Source: Prorocentrum cordatum (Eukaryota > Sar > Dinophyceae > Prorocentrales > Prorocentraceae). From it: a stretch of 64,000 nt of DNA. The position numbers were made by a program, and so were the translations under genes. The DNA is taken from contig CAUYUJ010014544.1 in assembly GCA_963575745.1 (NCBI GenBank), forward strand, positions 275,163-339,162. Reading direction: 5' to 3'. Below, one piece after another: positions 39,001 to 50,620 of the stretch. A model generated the notes under the pieces. That model was not told where the DNA came from. It saw only the letters and a program-made list of their open reading frames with translations, and did no database searches. The stretch's first letter is position 1; each line of letters begins with the position of its first letter.

Positions 39001-39470
39001 CCTCCTCCTGCTCCCCCTTTTCCTCCCTCCTCCCTCCTCCTCTTTCCTCCTCCTTACTCCTCCCTCTTCCTCCATTTCCTCCACTTCCTCCTCGCCCTCA
39101 TCATCCTCCTCTTATCCCTCCTCCTCCTCCTCCTCCTCCTCCTCCTCCTCCTCCTCCTCCTCTTTCTCCCCCTTTCATCATATCATCCTCTCATCCTCCT
39201 CCTCCCTCCTCCTCCTCCTCCTCCTCCTCCTCCGCCTCCTCCTCCTCTCCTCCTCCCCTCCTCCTCCTCCTCTCCTCCTCCTCCTCTCTCCTCCTCCTCT
39301 CCTCCTCTCTCCTCCTCCTCCTCCTCCTCCTCTCCTCCTCCTCCTCTCCTCTCCTCCCTCTCCTCCTCCTCCTCCTCTCCTCTCCTCCTCCTCCTCTCCT
39401 CATCCTCTCCTCCTCCTCCTCCTCCTCCTCCTCCTCCTCCTCCTCTTCCTCCTCCTCCTCCTCCCATGGG
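39001..39470. repeat. (CTC)n array, long and imperfect
   Basis: About 470 bp of CTC/CCT triplets with short interruptions, beginning directly at the gap. Confidence 0.97.
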
Positions 39471-39631
39471 CACACGCGCCTACCAGAAATGGAATTACCT
39501 CTCGGCTCACCCACGGCCGCGGGTGCAGACTGAGCCGCACAGGAGCTGCTGCATGCGAGTCTACGCACGCACGGGCGAGCAGATCCAGGCCTGTGGCCGA
39601 CGCAGGCCGAGAGAGGGGGGTGACCTCGGTG

Positions 39632-39932
39632 GAGGAGGAGGAGGAGGAGGAGGAGGAGGAGGAGGAGGAGGACGAGAGGAGGGAAACAATGAGGAGGACA
39701 GGAGGAGGAGGGGAGGAGGAGGAGGAGGAGGAGGAGGAGGAGGAGGAGAGGAGGAGGAGGAGGAGGAGGAGAAGGGGGGGAGAGGAGGAGGAGGAGGAGG
39801 AGAGAGGAGGAGGGAGAGAGGAGGAGGAGGAGGAGGTGGAGGAGGAGGAGGAGGAGGGGGAGGAGAAGAGGGAGGAGGAGGAGGAGGAGGAGGAGGAGGA
39901 GGAGGAGGAGGAGGAGGAGGAGGAGGAGGAAG
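39632..39932. repeat. (GGA)n array, inverted relative to 39001-39470
   Basis: About 300 bp of GGA triplets, separated from the CTC array by about 160 bp of unique sequence. Confidence 0.97.
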
Positions 39933-41210
39933 AGAAACTCGCTGACCAGGATTCGCCCGCACGCCCTCCACCTCCCGAACACGTATACCCCTGTCAGCAC
40001 GCAGCAGATGCAGGGGGACAGCCCGATGCCGCCGACGACGTCATGCCTTTACAACGCTGACCAGCCTCGAACGTACCCCACACCCCTAAGACTCGCAACA
40101 CCAGGGCGATGGCAATCTTGGGGATGCGCCCTCAGAAACTCACGGAGACCATGCGGCCTGGGCAAGCACCGAAATACAACAATGGCAACCACAATGCTAG
40201 GGACGTGTTTCAACCCTCTAAATTTCGGGGGCGGCCACGAGGGAAACGTCCAAGAGGGAGGGGCGTAAATCATGGCTGGCGGCATGTGCGTGGCTTAAGG
40301 GGGGGCCCAGGGACGCAATGAAATAAGAGGAGGCGCCGCGAAATCTGAGGAGATGTCGTGGCCCCCGCCATGATGTCCACCCCCCTGGTGATCACCCCCC
40401 TCTTTGCCGCCCACGAAAAAACGTGGACCCCCGAATGCCTGGACCGCTTCCCAGCGGCCGCTTTCTTCGGGGTCGTGCTTCGACGGCCTCGCGGCCTGGT
40501 GCGGGCCACTTGGGGTCGAAAACTGCGGAACCGCAACAGGAGGAACAAACAAAAAACTCCCGTCGTGGTCTTTCACGACCCGAGGGCGTCTGGGGAAGAA
40601 TAGGAAAAAAGGGAGTGGACGGGGGACCGCGAGCACAGGTAGCGGACAGGCCAGAGCGAACCAGAGCGGGCCAGGGGTCGTCAACACGACGGTCGGCCGC
40701 TGACGGCTGCAGTGGGAAGGCGGGGCACTGCACCTGTATGTCGAGGGGCCTCCAATAACAGCAGGCGGAAGACCCACTCGAGACGATAAACTCTTTTCTT
40801 CCTCTCCCGAGACGAGATTATCCAGAAAAACGGTATTCCGGACGAACTCGTCCGGATGGGGTCGTCCGACTGAACTCGTCTGGATGAGCTTGTCCGCGGG
40901 CCTCCACAACCATCTCGGGGAGCAGACAACGGCACAAGCATAAACTCTCGGCGGTCCGCGCGGACCTCCGAAAGTGCATGTGTACGCCACTGTTTGTTTC
41001 CAAAAGTATCGACGCCACACGTGCCGCAGCCCAGATTTGGCTCTTCCTACTGCTTGTCAAGGGCGGCGGCCCCAGATCGAAGGCCCAGCCGCTGCGTGTC
41101 ACGCGTGGCAGCCCCAGATCGACACAACAGCAGGCCGCCAACGGAGAACCTGAGTAACGACGACCCGACCGTAACATACACAACAACGAACCCAAATCAA
41201 GTTTTTGAGT
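39933..41210. other. No gene recognised
   Basis: Open frames exist on both strands (the longest is about 240 codons, minus strand 40295-41020) but show no domain or codon signal. Near 40835-40900 short repeats of TCGTCCGGA/GAACTCGTC form small palindromes. Confidence 0.5.
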
Positions 41211-41214
41211 TGAG

Positions 41215-41462
41215 CTATAGGGCTATGGGGCTATTGGGCTATAGGGCTCTAAGGCTATGGGGCTATAGGGCCATCGGGCTACAGGGCTGTAGGGCTATGG
41301 GGCTATAGGGCTACAGGGCTAAGGGGCTATAGGGCTGTAGGGCGATCAGGCTAAAAGGCTGTAGGGCTATTAGGGGTATAGGGCTATTGGGCTATAGGGT
41401 TCTAGGGCTATTTGGGCTTTAGGGCTATAGGGCTATAAGGCTATGCAGCTATAAGGATCTAG
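41215..41462. repeat. GGGCTATA minisatellite
   Basis: About 30 degenerate copies of an 8-bp unit (GGGCTATA, GGGCTAT, AGGCTATG). A small block of the same motif recurs at about 43015-43060. Confidence 0.95.
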
Positions 41463-41467
41463 GGCTA

Positions 41468-41470
41468 TAC

Positions 41471-41505
<35 letters not shown>

Positions 41506-41523
41506 CATACATACATACATACA

Positions 41524-41555
<32 letters not shown>

Positions 41556-41562
41556 CATATAC
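41468..41562. repeat. (TA)n and (CATA)n microsatellite
   Basis: A short ATATAT stretch followed by about 16 ACAT units. Confidence 0.97.
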
Positions 41563-44500
41563 AAGACTTGAAGCTCGCTGCGCTTCGCTCGGAGGTCTTG
41601 GCACGATGCGCCGGCGTGCAGCGTGCGAGTGAAGTGCGACTATGCGGGCTGAAGCGTCGGCGATGGGCAGGGGCGGGGGTGGGAAGGTCACGGGCGCATG
41701 GGCGTCGGCCCATGGAGTGCGCGCGCGCGCCGTGCGCGCGCGCCGAGTTGGCAAGGGGCGATGCACGCGACGGTCATCGGCGATAAGATTCGGCGGGGAC
41801 GCAACGCCGAGAGCAGGGTAAGGGAGAGGGAGGCTTCGGATGAGGCGAATACAACGACAAGGGTGCCGGCAACGTTGGTGGCCTCATACCTCTGCAGATT
41901 TGGGTTGGGAAGGTCACGGATAATGGCAACTGAGATGATGACGGGGTGTAGGAGGCGCACATAGGACTACGACGGTGATGACATGGTTGTGGCGACGACG
42001 GAAGTGGGATGCACAGGGGGCGGGAAAGCCTGACGCATGTGTGGGGTTCAGGGGTTGGGAAGGTGGTAGAGGGGGGCGAGTTGTGGAGAAGGGAAGCTCG
42101 CAGGGGGTGGGTGCTGTGTTAGTGATGATGATTCCGTTCATGACAGGTGTGGTAAATGCGGGGCATTCGGGGCAACTTCAGGGTTCGGGGGCCCTATTGG
42201 GGAAGACGGAGGGGTCGGAATCCTTCTTGGCGGGTGGGACACAGGGGGTCGGGAAGGTCAGGGGCAGCGCCTGTGGACAGGGTGTTTACCATGGCGGTGA
42301 CCACGATGATGATGACGTGGTTGTGGCGACGACGGAAGTGGCATGCGCAGGTGATGGGAGGGGCAGGGGCTCGCCAGCCTGGAGCGAAGGAGCGGCCCGA
42401 AACCGGGACCCCCCCCCTCAGCCCGACGTGGCCTTTCTCTCGGCGTCTTGACTGTGTGCTCGGATCTGCAAATCTACACACAACAGACCTCGTGCCAGCG
42501 AAACGGTCTGGACGGCTGCTTGCCCGCGCGCTTCCTTCCCTGTCCGTCTGCGCGCGCGGCCGCTGTTTCATCGGCCTGCGCGCGCGTGGCTTGCATTGTC
42601 GTGCCCTCCTGCGAAGAGAAAATATTTACACTGCCCCATGCCTGCAGTCCGCGGAGCACCTGGTCAGGTCCAGGTGTTTCGAAGCACATCAACGATTTGG
42701 GTCTCGTGGGGCCCTCTTCGGAGGCCTCTCGGAGGCCTCTTGGGCGGTATTGGGGGCTTTCTGGGCCGTCGTCAAGTCATCATGAGCGTCTTGGGCAGAT
42801 TATTTGGCGATTTCGGGCCCTTTGGACCGTCTTGGGAAGCCCAATTGGCGGGCCAGAGAACACCCAAGGGGCACCTGGGGCCTCCGGGGACTGGCCAGAA
42901 AGAGCCCCACGGGCCCCTGGGGCCGCCAGATTCTATTGGGGGGGGGGGGGTGCCGCCCATCCCCGGGGATCTCCTGATGTGAGATGATAAAGATAGGAAT
43001 ATAGGGATATAAAAGGCTAGACGGCTGTAAGGCTATCGGGCTATAGGGCTACCGGGCACCCGGGCACCTGGGCACCCCGTCACTCGGGCACCCCCAAGCA
43101 CCCGGGCACCCCCGGGCACCCGGGCACCCCCAGTCACCTGGGCACCCCGGCCCGGCCACCGAAATCGGCGACGTGGGTCACCTACACATATATGCATCCG
43201 CTACGACCCCTACAGAGGCAAGCTCTGATTGGGGAACAGACAACCAATGACCAACGACCACCGCCCAAGAACCAACGACCATTGCATCCTACGTCTGTAG
43301 AGCTTACGAACAAAGTGCTGGCCGTGACTCATCACCATTACTTTGTCTTGACAAGGAACACGATCCGATCCATAACTCGTATCACGCTCAAGTATCTCAG
43401 GCTCACTTCTCAGCTGTAGCACATCAAACACGCTCCGCAGTGCAGTCACCGACAATATCGCGGCCACTCGCTCCAAGGCCAGCGCTTTGCATCAGATTCA
43501 ACCCCGCTCCAGGGTAAATCAACTGTTTCCCGCAGGCGACTCATGCGGCTGAGGGCCCTGAGAGGGTGCGCCCGAAGAGGCCCAGCGCCGCCAAGCGAGT
43601 AAGAACCGGGGCTAATTGATGCCAGCCGTGGCCAGCGCTACAAAGGCTTAGGTACAGTACGCCTCGCAAAAACAGTGTAAGGGTTGAGAAAGGAGCAGGA
43701 GCAAGAGGAGCCCATTGGAGCAAGAGCGACGCCACTGGACGGCAACCTGGCGCTGCCGTCCAACCTGCGACAGGTTTCTGGATGGCGCTGCTGCCATCTC
43801 TGGCGCGGCCTGACCGACCCCTCCCGCGACGAGCCCCTTCTGCGACGACCCGCTCGCCCTCGAGGCCCACATCTGGCCACCTGCCCACGTCTTGATCGGC
43901 TGCACGTGGGCGTGGCCCTGGGCAGGAAGCGGCCGTTGGTGCGCGGGGCTCCTGCGGGGCGCGAGGGGGACCGAGCCCAAGCGCGCAGGCCGCTGCCGTC
44001 GCATCGCATTCGGCGATCGGGGGGGGGCCCATAGGCCCGCACGAAAGGTCACTCTCGCGCCGCCTCCCAGGGGAGAAGAGGACGAAGAGGAGGAATCGGA
44101 GCCGAACCGCGAAGCGCGAATAACTTCGCGCCCTCGAGGGCACCCTTGGAATCGAGGGGGTCGTCACGGACGGGCCGGTTTGCGAGGGGGCGTTGCAGGC
44201 GCCCCTGCGTCACTGCCTTGGCGCTGCGCCGACAATTTTTGCGCCAGGCGCGGGCACAGACCCGGCTGGCTCGAGTGCCCTGTGGCACCCTCAGCTCGCT
44301 AAATCGCTCTCACACGGAGCGTTGAGCTCTCGAAAAAAAAGATCAGACACTACCTCTCGCTTGACGGTGATGGGCCCCAGGCTGTTGTGTCTGTTTCCTC
44401 TCACGGCCTCTCCCGATGTCTCTGATGGATTGCAGCCGCCCCCGCTCGTGGCGCGGGGGTGGGCCTCGAATCGGGCGAACACTCGCGACCCGTGCCGACG

Positions 44501-44996
44501 GTTTGCCGCAGCTCGAGTGACGTACGCTGGCTTGTTCGAATTATTGCTATTCGTTGTTGCTGGCCGCGCTGTCCTGCATCGTTAAATTAGAGGGTAGTCT
44601 GTCCTGCTGCTCGCTGTAATGTTTTCTGCTCGTGGTTTCCTGCAGCGTCTTCCAGGAACGCAACATGAGAATGTAAGTTGAGCACTTCCTCTTTCAATGT
44701 GTTTGTTCGTTTTTGCCTGCCGCGCCGTCCAGAAACGAAGATCGAGAAAACAAGCTGTTTTTGTGCTTGGGGTACTGTTGTGTGCTCGTGGTCCCCGGCC
44801 GTACCGTCAAGGCGCACAAAAACGAGAGAGTAATTGAATTCACTTACTCGCGAAGGGCCCCGCGCAACACGCGCAGGCCAGAGAAAGAAAGAAGGAACGT
44901 GAAAACTGCTGTTTTGCCTCTCGGAGCCGGCTTCTGGGTCCCACGGTGGCCCCCAGATGTTCGTCGCAGGCGGTGGGAGGCGCAGCTTGAGAAAGC
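41563..44996. other. No gene recognised; several short repeats
   Basis: Contains a duplicated GTGGTTGTGGCGACGACGGA motif (about 41975 and 42310), a GGCC-TCTTGGG block (about 42680-42900), and a CACCCGGG-type minisatellite (about 43040-43145). Frames around 43541-44167 are open by composition but show no domain. Confidence 0.5.
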
Positions 44997-46289
44997 TCAT
45001 CTGCCGCGAGCGCAGCAAAGGACGGCGTCAAGGCAGCCCCTATGGGGCTCCGTCTGGTGGCTGCTGGGTGGCATGTCTGTGCGTCTTAGCTCAGGATGAT
45101 GCAACACCAATTGGCCCGCGACGTCGAGGAAGGATGGTCGGGACGAAGGTGTGGCCTGCCAGCATTGTTGCATCAAGGCCCGAAGCACTCCTGGAGTGGA
45201 AGCGGCTATCTGCTCTTCTGAAGGACGTCCACCCTGAACAGCAAACACCACAAACTCAGAGAGTGTCATGTCATCGTGATTAAAACAAAACCTCCCTGCA
45301 ATCAGCTCGTACAGCAGCATGGCATACGAATACACATCGACCTTCTCATTGTAGTCGTTCTCATCTGTGTCAAATAGTTCGGGCGCCATGAAATACCAAG
45401 ACCCTACTTGCCGTGTCAACTGGGTTTTATGATCCTCCTGCGGAAGGTACCTCGCAAGCCCGAAGTCGCACACTTTGGCGTGTACCACATCAGCATGTGA
45501 GATGATGGGGTGCACCAGGAGAACATTCTGCGTCTTCAGATCTCTATGCACTATGTGCTGTTCATGCAAGAAGGCCATGCCGCTTGCAATATCGAGAGCG
45601 GCCTTCAGACGCTGATCCCAGCTGAATCTACCCAGGGTGCGCTCTGGGCCCCCATCCGCAACGCCATGCAAGGAGCCACCCCGACAATACTCGACCACAA
45701 TCGCGTATGGCAACACATCAATGGAAGACTCGATGACTCGAATGAGGTTCGGGTGCTGTTGAACGTGGCTGATCTTCGCTTCCCGTTCAATCTGCTTAGG
45801 CGCCACCAACCCACCGTCTTTAGCCAGTCTCGGGCGGCTGTGCTCGACATTCATAATCTTCACAGCCACAGTGGAGTCCGCATCCTCATTGTGCTGCGCT
45901 CTCCAAATTCCTTTGTAGACCTTGGCGAACCTGCCAGACCCAATTAGCTGCAAAGAAGTAATGGGCATGCCCTTCTGGATGAGGAGCCTCTCAGCGTCCC
46001 CGTCCTTGCCAGACGTCAACAGCTTCTGCCTGTTCGTTTTCGCAGACTCCCCTCGCCCTACGAAGCCCATCTGCTTCCTCTGGCTCGCCAAGCGTTTCTT
46101 CTCCAACTTCCGCTCCTCCCACTTTTTTTTGCGGTCCTCGTAGCTGGCCACCTCATCAGCTTGAAAAGAGTCGCTTGCCTCACGGTCGTCGCTATCACGG
46201 CTTGTGTAAGAGTCCACAGTGGTGGATGAATGCCACTGCGAAAGAAGTTGCTGCTGCGTCGCAGCTGGCGCGGAAGGAACTTCAGCCAT
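44997..46289 (-). CDS. TKL-group protein kinase, complete, 430 aa
   Basis: Cytoplasmic signalling kinase with a complete catalytic domain in one exon. Numbered from the Met at 46289 (an in-frame Met 47 codons upstream is also possible): a Ser-rich, then highly charged N-terminal region (EDRKKKWEERKLEKKRLASQ), then kinase about 108-395. Glycine loop GSGRFAKVYKG; VAVK lysine K144; Glu170 in REAK; HRDLKTQN (D250); DFGLAR (D275); MAPE (302-304); DVYSYAMLLYEL (D318); and Arg in SSRPSF. All essential residues are present, so it should be active. The pattern resembles RAF/MLK-like TKL kinases. The C-terminal ~35 residues have no known domain. It is the only clearly intact host gene here. Confidence 0.88.
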   Translation of the reverse strand: MAEVPSAPAATQQQLLSQWHSSTTVDSYTSRDSDDREASDSFQADEVASYEDRKKKWEERKLEKKRLASQRKQMGFVGRGESAKTNRQKLLTSGKDGDAERLLIQKGMPITSLQLIGSGRFAKVYKGIWRAQHNEDADSTVAVKIMNVEHSRPRLAKDGGLVAPKQIEREAKISHVQQHPNLIRVIESSIDVLPYAIVVEYCRGGSLHGVADGGPERTLGRFSWDQRLKAALDIASGMAFLHEQHIVHRDLKTQNVLLVHPIISHADVVHAKVCDFGLARYLPQEDHKTQLTRQVGSWYFMAPELFDTDENDYNEKVDVYSYAMLLYELIAGRFCFNHDDMTLSEFVVFAVQGGRPSEEQIAASTPGVLRALMQQCWQATPSSRPSFLDVAGQLVLHHPELRRTDMPPSSHQTEPHRGCLDAVLCCARGR

Positions 46290-47280
46290 GATGCTGACCA
46301 AAATGTTAACCTGAGCAATGGTAGCAAATCTTGTCTGTAAGTTTGTACCAAGAGTTCGCTGGCATTGCGTCGTATTTCTCTTCTCTTGATCCAGAATACC
46401 ACATGGTGGGAAATGACAGACACGGCGCACGCATTTATCTAGCCTTGGGGTTGTTTACTGGCATACTGGACTGAGCCGGTCTTTGCACGAACAAACATGA
46501 ATGACACACCCACCACCATCGGACATCGCGTTGTCTTCCGATCGCAGACATACGACATCAGCACGCACACAAACACATCCAAACATATTCAAGACACAGC
46601 GAACTGCTTGCGCATTCCGTTGGGGTATCCTACCAGCTGAAAAACTCGTGACGAACACATAGACTTGCCAGTCCCCTCCCCTCCCGCTGCCTCTACACTA
46701 CACATTGCACCACCTGTATTCACAGCATGCCAGCTCTGCAAACACAGAGTGTTCGCAGTATGTTCAATATGATGACACCCTTATGGCAGAATATCCTCAA
46801 CAGCTTAACACAGCTACAATGGGGGGCCACGATGGGGGGTCACGATGGGGTGATCGGGATAGGGATAGGGGCAAGGATATACGGCTAGATAGAAGGATAG
46901 GGATGTAGAGATAGGGATCAGGATGGGGATGAGGATACGAATATATTGCAAGGATAAAACGGACAGAGATAGGGATAGATGCAGAGGGATAGGGATACGC
47001 ATATACAGTGGGAGGCACTGGAAGACAATGGGAGACAACGGGAACACTGGGAGACTATAAGAGACGAGACAACGTTGCACGACCGATTCCGGATCCGGCG
47101 GCGCACCGACTGGTTTCTTGATACAAAGATCGAATGTTGGGGGGTGAGATCGAAGTGGAACTGAGAGCCCCCCTAAAGGGAAATCGATTTCCGTTTCGTG
47201 TTCGTGCCGTGCGTGCGGGCGAGGCGAAGCTGCGTGGGCGGGGAAGAGGAAATTCTCCTGTGGCTGGGCCGCGGCTGGAC
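46290..47280. other. Upstream region of the TKL kinase, no other gene
   Basis: Low-complexity GGGATA/GATAGG-type repeats at about 46850-46990. No spliced-leader relic was seen upstream of the kinase. Confidence 0.5.
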
Positions 47281-47282
47281 CA

Positions 47283-47515
47283 AAAGGTTCTCCGCCGGGC
47301 AACCGGTGGCGCGCGGTGTCCCGCCGGTGTCCCGCTGGTGTTCCGCTGGTGTCCCGCCGGTGTCCCGTCGTGGCTGGGCCGCGGCCGGACCAAAAGGTTC
47401 CCCGCCCGGCAGCCTGTGGCGCGCGGTGTCCCGCCGGTGTCCCGGTGGTGTCCCGCTGGTGGTGTCCCGCCGGTGTCCCGTCGTTGCCCCGTGGTGTCCC
47501 GTGGCGATATCGACA
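47283..47515. repeat. GTGTCCCGCCG minisatellite
   Basis: Repeats of GGTGTCCCGCCGGTGTCCCG, with a ~110-bp higher-order duplication (GTGGCTGGGCCGCGGCNGGAC occurs twice, about 47257 and 47371). Confidence 0.9.
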
Positions 47516-47990
47516 GTGATATAGCGAGTGAGATCAATAGTGAGATCGATAGTGAAACCGATAGTGAGATCGATAATGGGATCTATAGTGAGAGATCGAT
47601 AGTCATATAGATATGTAGTGAGATCGATCGTGATATCTATAGTGAGATCGATAGTGAGATCGATCGAGTGGGATCGATAGCGAGATCGATAGTGGAATCG
47701 ATAGGGAGATGAGTAGTGATATCGAAAGCGAGATCAATAGTGAGATCGATAGCGAGATCGATAGTGGGATCGATAGTGGGATGGATAGAGAGATCGACAG
47801 TGAAATCGATTGCGTCCCGTCGGTGTCCCATCGGTATCCCGTCGGTGTCCCGTGGTTTCACGTGCTGAGATCGATAGTGATATCGATAATCATATCGATA
47901 GTTAGATCGGTGAGACCGATAATAAGAACGATAGTGAGATCGATAGGATGATCGATACTGAGATCGACTGTCAGATCAAAAATGATGTCG
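47516..47990. repeat. GAGATCGATAGT minisatellite
   Basis: About 30 degenerate copies of a 12-bp unit (GAGATCGATAGT). Many contain the palindrome ATCGAT. Confidence 0.95.
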
Positions 47991-48496
47991 ATATTGAGGC
48001 TCTTTAATCCAAGGCTCTCAAGAATGAAGGGTGTCATGAACCATCTCGGGCAACTTTCCTCCTCCTCCTCCTTCTTCTCCTCCTCCTCCTCCTCGCGGCT
48101 CGAAATGCCCTGGGGGGCACCTGCCGGGCGCTCGCCTCTCTGGAACCATCGCGCCACGCTGACGCCCTCCAGTGGCAGCGGCGTGCGCCCGGGCTCATGG
48201 CTCCCGTTGACATTTGCCCATTGCTGCCCCCCCCAACCTTCTTATCACCCGCAGGGTGGTCGTATAGGATAGAACCCTTACAGACAAGCTGGTGGGACCA
48301 CAGTCGAAGCCACCACCTCCGCTAGCTCGCAGGAACAGCTCAGGACGTGCGGGACTTATTTGTGGCGAGACACGCGTCGAACTCATGCCTTCGGTTCACT
48401 CAGCGCTACGCGCAACGCAAGCACTTACACGTCGTTCATGTCTAATCGTGCTCATTTCTAATTGTGCTCGTTTCAAATTGTTCCTGGCCCCCTACA
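47991..48496. other. No gene recognised
   Basis: Contains a CTC-rich stretch near 48058-48095. No conserved frame. Confidence 0.5.
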
Positions 48497-49109
48497 AACC
48501 TCGTCAAGAATATCCAGGAATGGAAATTGAGATCCTGGAGCGCGATGCTTTCGGGCACTTGTCAGAAAGCGCGTCCTTCAATGCTGAGAGGGCGGGGTCG
48601 GATTTTGGACAACGCCGTGTCCGAGTCAACAGGAAGCCGTCAGCATTGGAGTAGCGCTGACCCCACAGTCATCGAATTCAGAAGTCTTCTGTTTATTGTT
48701 GACGAGGCTTGTTTATAAGCGTACCTGTTGGGGTCCATTGGTTTGGGTCCACCCGTGCAGGCGTCGAGCTCGATGCGGCCAGCCAATGAACGGCACTTTT
48801 CCGCCCGCGCGCGGTTGCGCTGGCGGCAATATGTGAGTTTTGCTTGCCAAGTCGCGCATGGGTGGGCGGGATGTTTGCGCGAGCGTGGGAGGTGCTCAGC
48901 CGCGAAGGCCTGGCGCGCCGCCCGCGGGCGGTCGCGCTGGCTGCGACGGCGGAGCGCCGCCGTCGACGTGCTGTGGTGAATTTTCTTGCCGCGCAACGCC
49001 CCAGCGGCGTCCGCCGCTTTGTATTCTTTACAGGGATGGTGGCCGGGTAGTTGTGCAACTACCCAGCAACTACCCGGCCGTCGCCCATTCTACTTTTTTT
49101 TGTCAGGGA
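48497..49109 (+). repeat. Segmental duplication, copy 1
   Basis: About 613 bp nearly identical to 50621-51236 in the same orientation. Both copies carry a ~45-codon frame starting MEIEILERDAFGH and ending RVNRKPSALE, and a GGGTAGTTG/CAACTACCC hairpin, and both end at TGTCAGGGA, the MITE terminus. Confidence 0.92.
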
Positions 49110-49567
49110 CGACCGTCTTCGACGTCGCGGCGACTTATTATTTACACAACAACTACCCGGGCGCAATCCACCGCGCCTGGTTTTTGAATAGGGGTAGTGG
49201 CCCGGGTAGTTGGGTAGTTGTAGAATTTATAAAAGGACGAGGAGGAGCTTGTTTAATTCTTGGGAAAATGGAAAAGTGTCAAGGAACAACTACCCAGGCC
49301 ATCATCCCTGGTAAAAAAACAAGGCGCGGTGGATGTGCCCAGGTTGTTGTTGTGTAAATAATGTGTCGCCGTGACGTTGAAGACGGCCGCCCCTGTCAAA
49401 AACTAATGTAAAGTCGACGGCGGTCGGGTAGTTGCGGGGTAGTTGCGCAACTACCCAAGCCATACTCTTTGATAAAAGCCACGGCGTCGTGGATGTTGAC
49501 CCGTTCGTCTTTCCGCGAAGAACGTGTCGCCGTGTCGCCGTGACATCGGAAACGGCCGTCCCTGACA
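49101..49567. mobile_element. Fold-back MITE, copy 1 (467 bp)
   Basis: Begins TGTCAGGGACGACCGTCTTC and ends in the inverted form CGGCCGTCCCTGACA. The first 298 bp (49101-49398) form a nested unit whose ends are inverted repeats of about 80 bp; the tail to 49567 ends in a third TIR copy. There is no transposase. A second copy is at 55276-55738. Terminal inverted repeats without coding capacity fit a MITE; the superfamily cannot be told. Confidence 0.78.
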
Positions 49568-49658
49568 ACGCTTATGTCAAGTGGGCTAGAGGGCCGGGTA
49601 GCTGCGCGGTATACGTTGCGCGACTACCTGGCCATCGTCAGTCGCAGAAGGTTTAGCG

Positions 49659-49757
49659 TGGGCGCGAGCGATGGCGGAGCGATCGGCGCCCCTTCCGCCG
49701 CGGCCGCCAGGCTCGAGCCCGCCCGCGCAGTTCGGGGCCCACCCGTGCGTATATATG
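49659..49757 (+). repeat. ~95-bp direct repeat, copy 1
   Basis: From GGGCGCGAGCGATGGCGGAG to CCCACCCGTGCGTATATA. It is repeated at 50420-50512 with a few substitutions, bracketing the (GAC)n and G-run blocks. Confidence 0.85.
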
Positions 49758-49855
49758 GTCCCGGGCTCCGGGCCCACGGCCCCCCCCCCCTCCCCCCCAG
49801 ATGGTATGGTCCCAGGATTCCTCGGGCCCCCCCCCCCAGATGGTATGGTCCCAGG

Positions 49856-49857
<2 letters not shown>

Positions 49858-49906
<49 letters not shown>

Positions 49907-50034
49907 TACGACGACGGCGACGACTACGACGACGACGACGACCACGACGACGACGACGGCTGCGGCGGCGACGACGCCGGCGGCGGCGGCGACGACGACG
50001 ATGACGACGATGACGACGGCGACAACGACGATGA

Positions 50035-50085
<51 letters not shown>

Positions 50086-50086
50086 A

Positions 50087-50122
<36 letters not shown>

Positions 50123-50124
50123 CT
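49858..50124. repeat. (GAC)n microsatellite
   Basis: About 265 bp of GAC/CGA triplets with GGC and GAT variants. Poly-Asp, poly-Thr and poly-Arg frames are artefacts. Confidence 0.97.
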
Positions 50125-50360
50125 CTGAACCACCACAGCACCACACCACTTCCACAGGGGGGGGGAGGGGGGCACCGCAGCGCAGCACCACGCCACGCCC
50201 ACCTCTGAACCACCACATCACCACACCACATCCACAGGGGGGGGGGGGGGCACCGCAGCGCAGCACCACGCCACGCCCCACAGGGGGGGGGGGGGGACCA
50301 TCGCGTGGGGGGGGGGGGGGGGGGAGCCAATGGCATCAGCATTGGAGGGGGGGGGGGCCC
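50125..50360. repeat. ~75-bp tandem repeat with long G runs
   Basis: Units contain ACCTCTGAACCACCACA, CCACACCAC, a G run of 8-16 bases, and GGCACCGCAGCGCAGCACCA. About 2.5 units, then further G runs to 50360. Confidence 0.9.
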
Positions 50361-50419
50361 AAGCCCTGGACCATATATGCGACGGCTGTTCGCTTGTAGG
50401 CGCATCTGTTGGGGTCCAT

Positions 50420-50512
50420 CGGGCGCGAACGATGGCGGAGCCATCGGCGCCCCCCGCCGCGGCCGCCAGGCTCGAGCCCGCCCGCGCAGTTCGGGGCCCA
50501 CCCGTGCATATA
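50420..50512 (+). repeat. ~95-bp direct repeat, copy 2
   Basis: Second copy, followed by an AT-dinucleotide tract at 50510-50530 and another near 50575-50610. Confidence 0.85.
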
Positions 50513-50620
50513 TATATATATATATACATGCATTATACAAATATATGTACACACAAACATACATCTATATATAAACATATATACATATATGTATATATAT
50601 ATATATATATGTACGACGGC

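Noticed and set aside
40295-41020. 241-codon minus-strand gene
   Set aside because: No domain, no coding-like composition, and equally long frames on the opposite strand.
46290-46700. Spliced-leader relic upstream of the TKL kinase
   Set aside because: No match to the leader core could be found in this interval on either strand.
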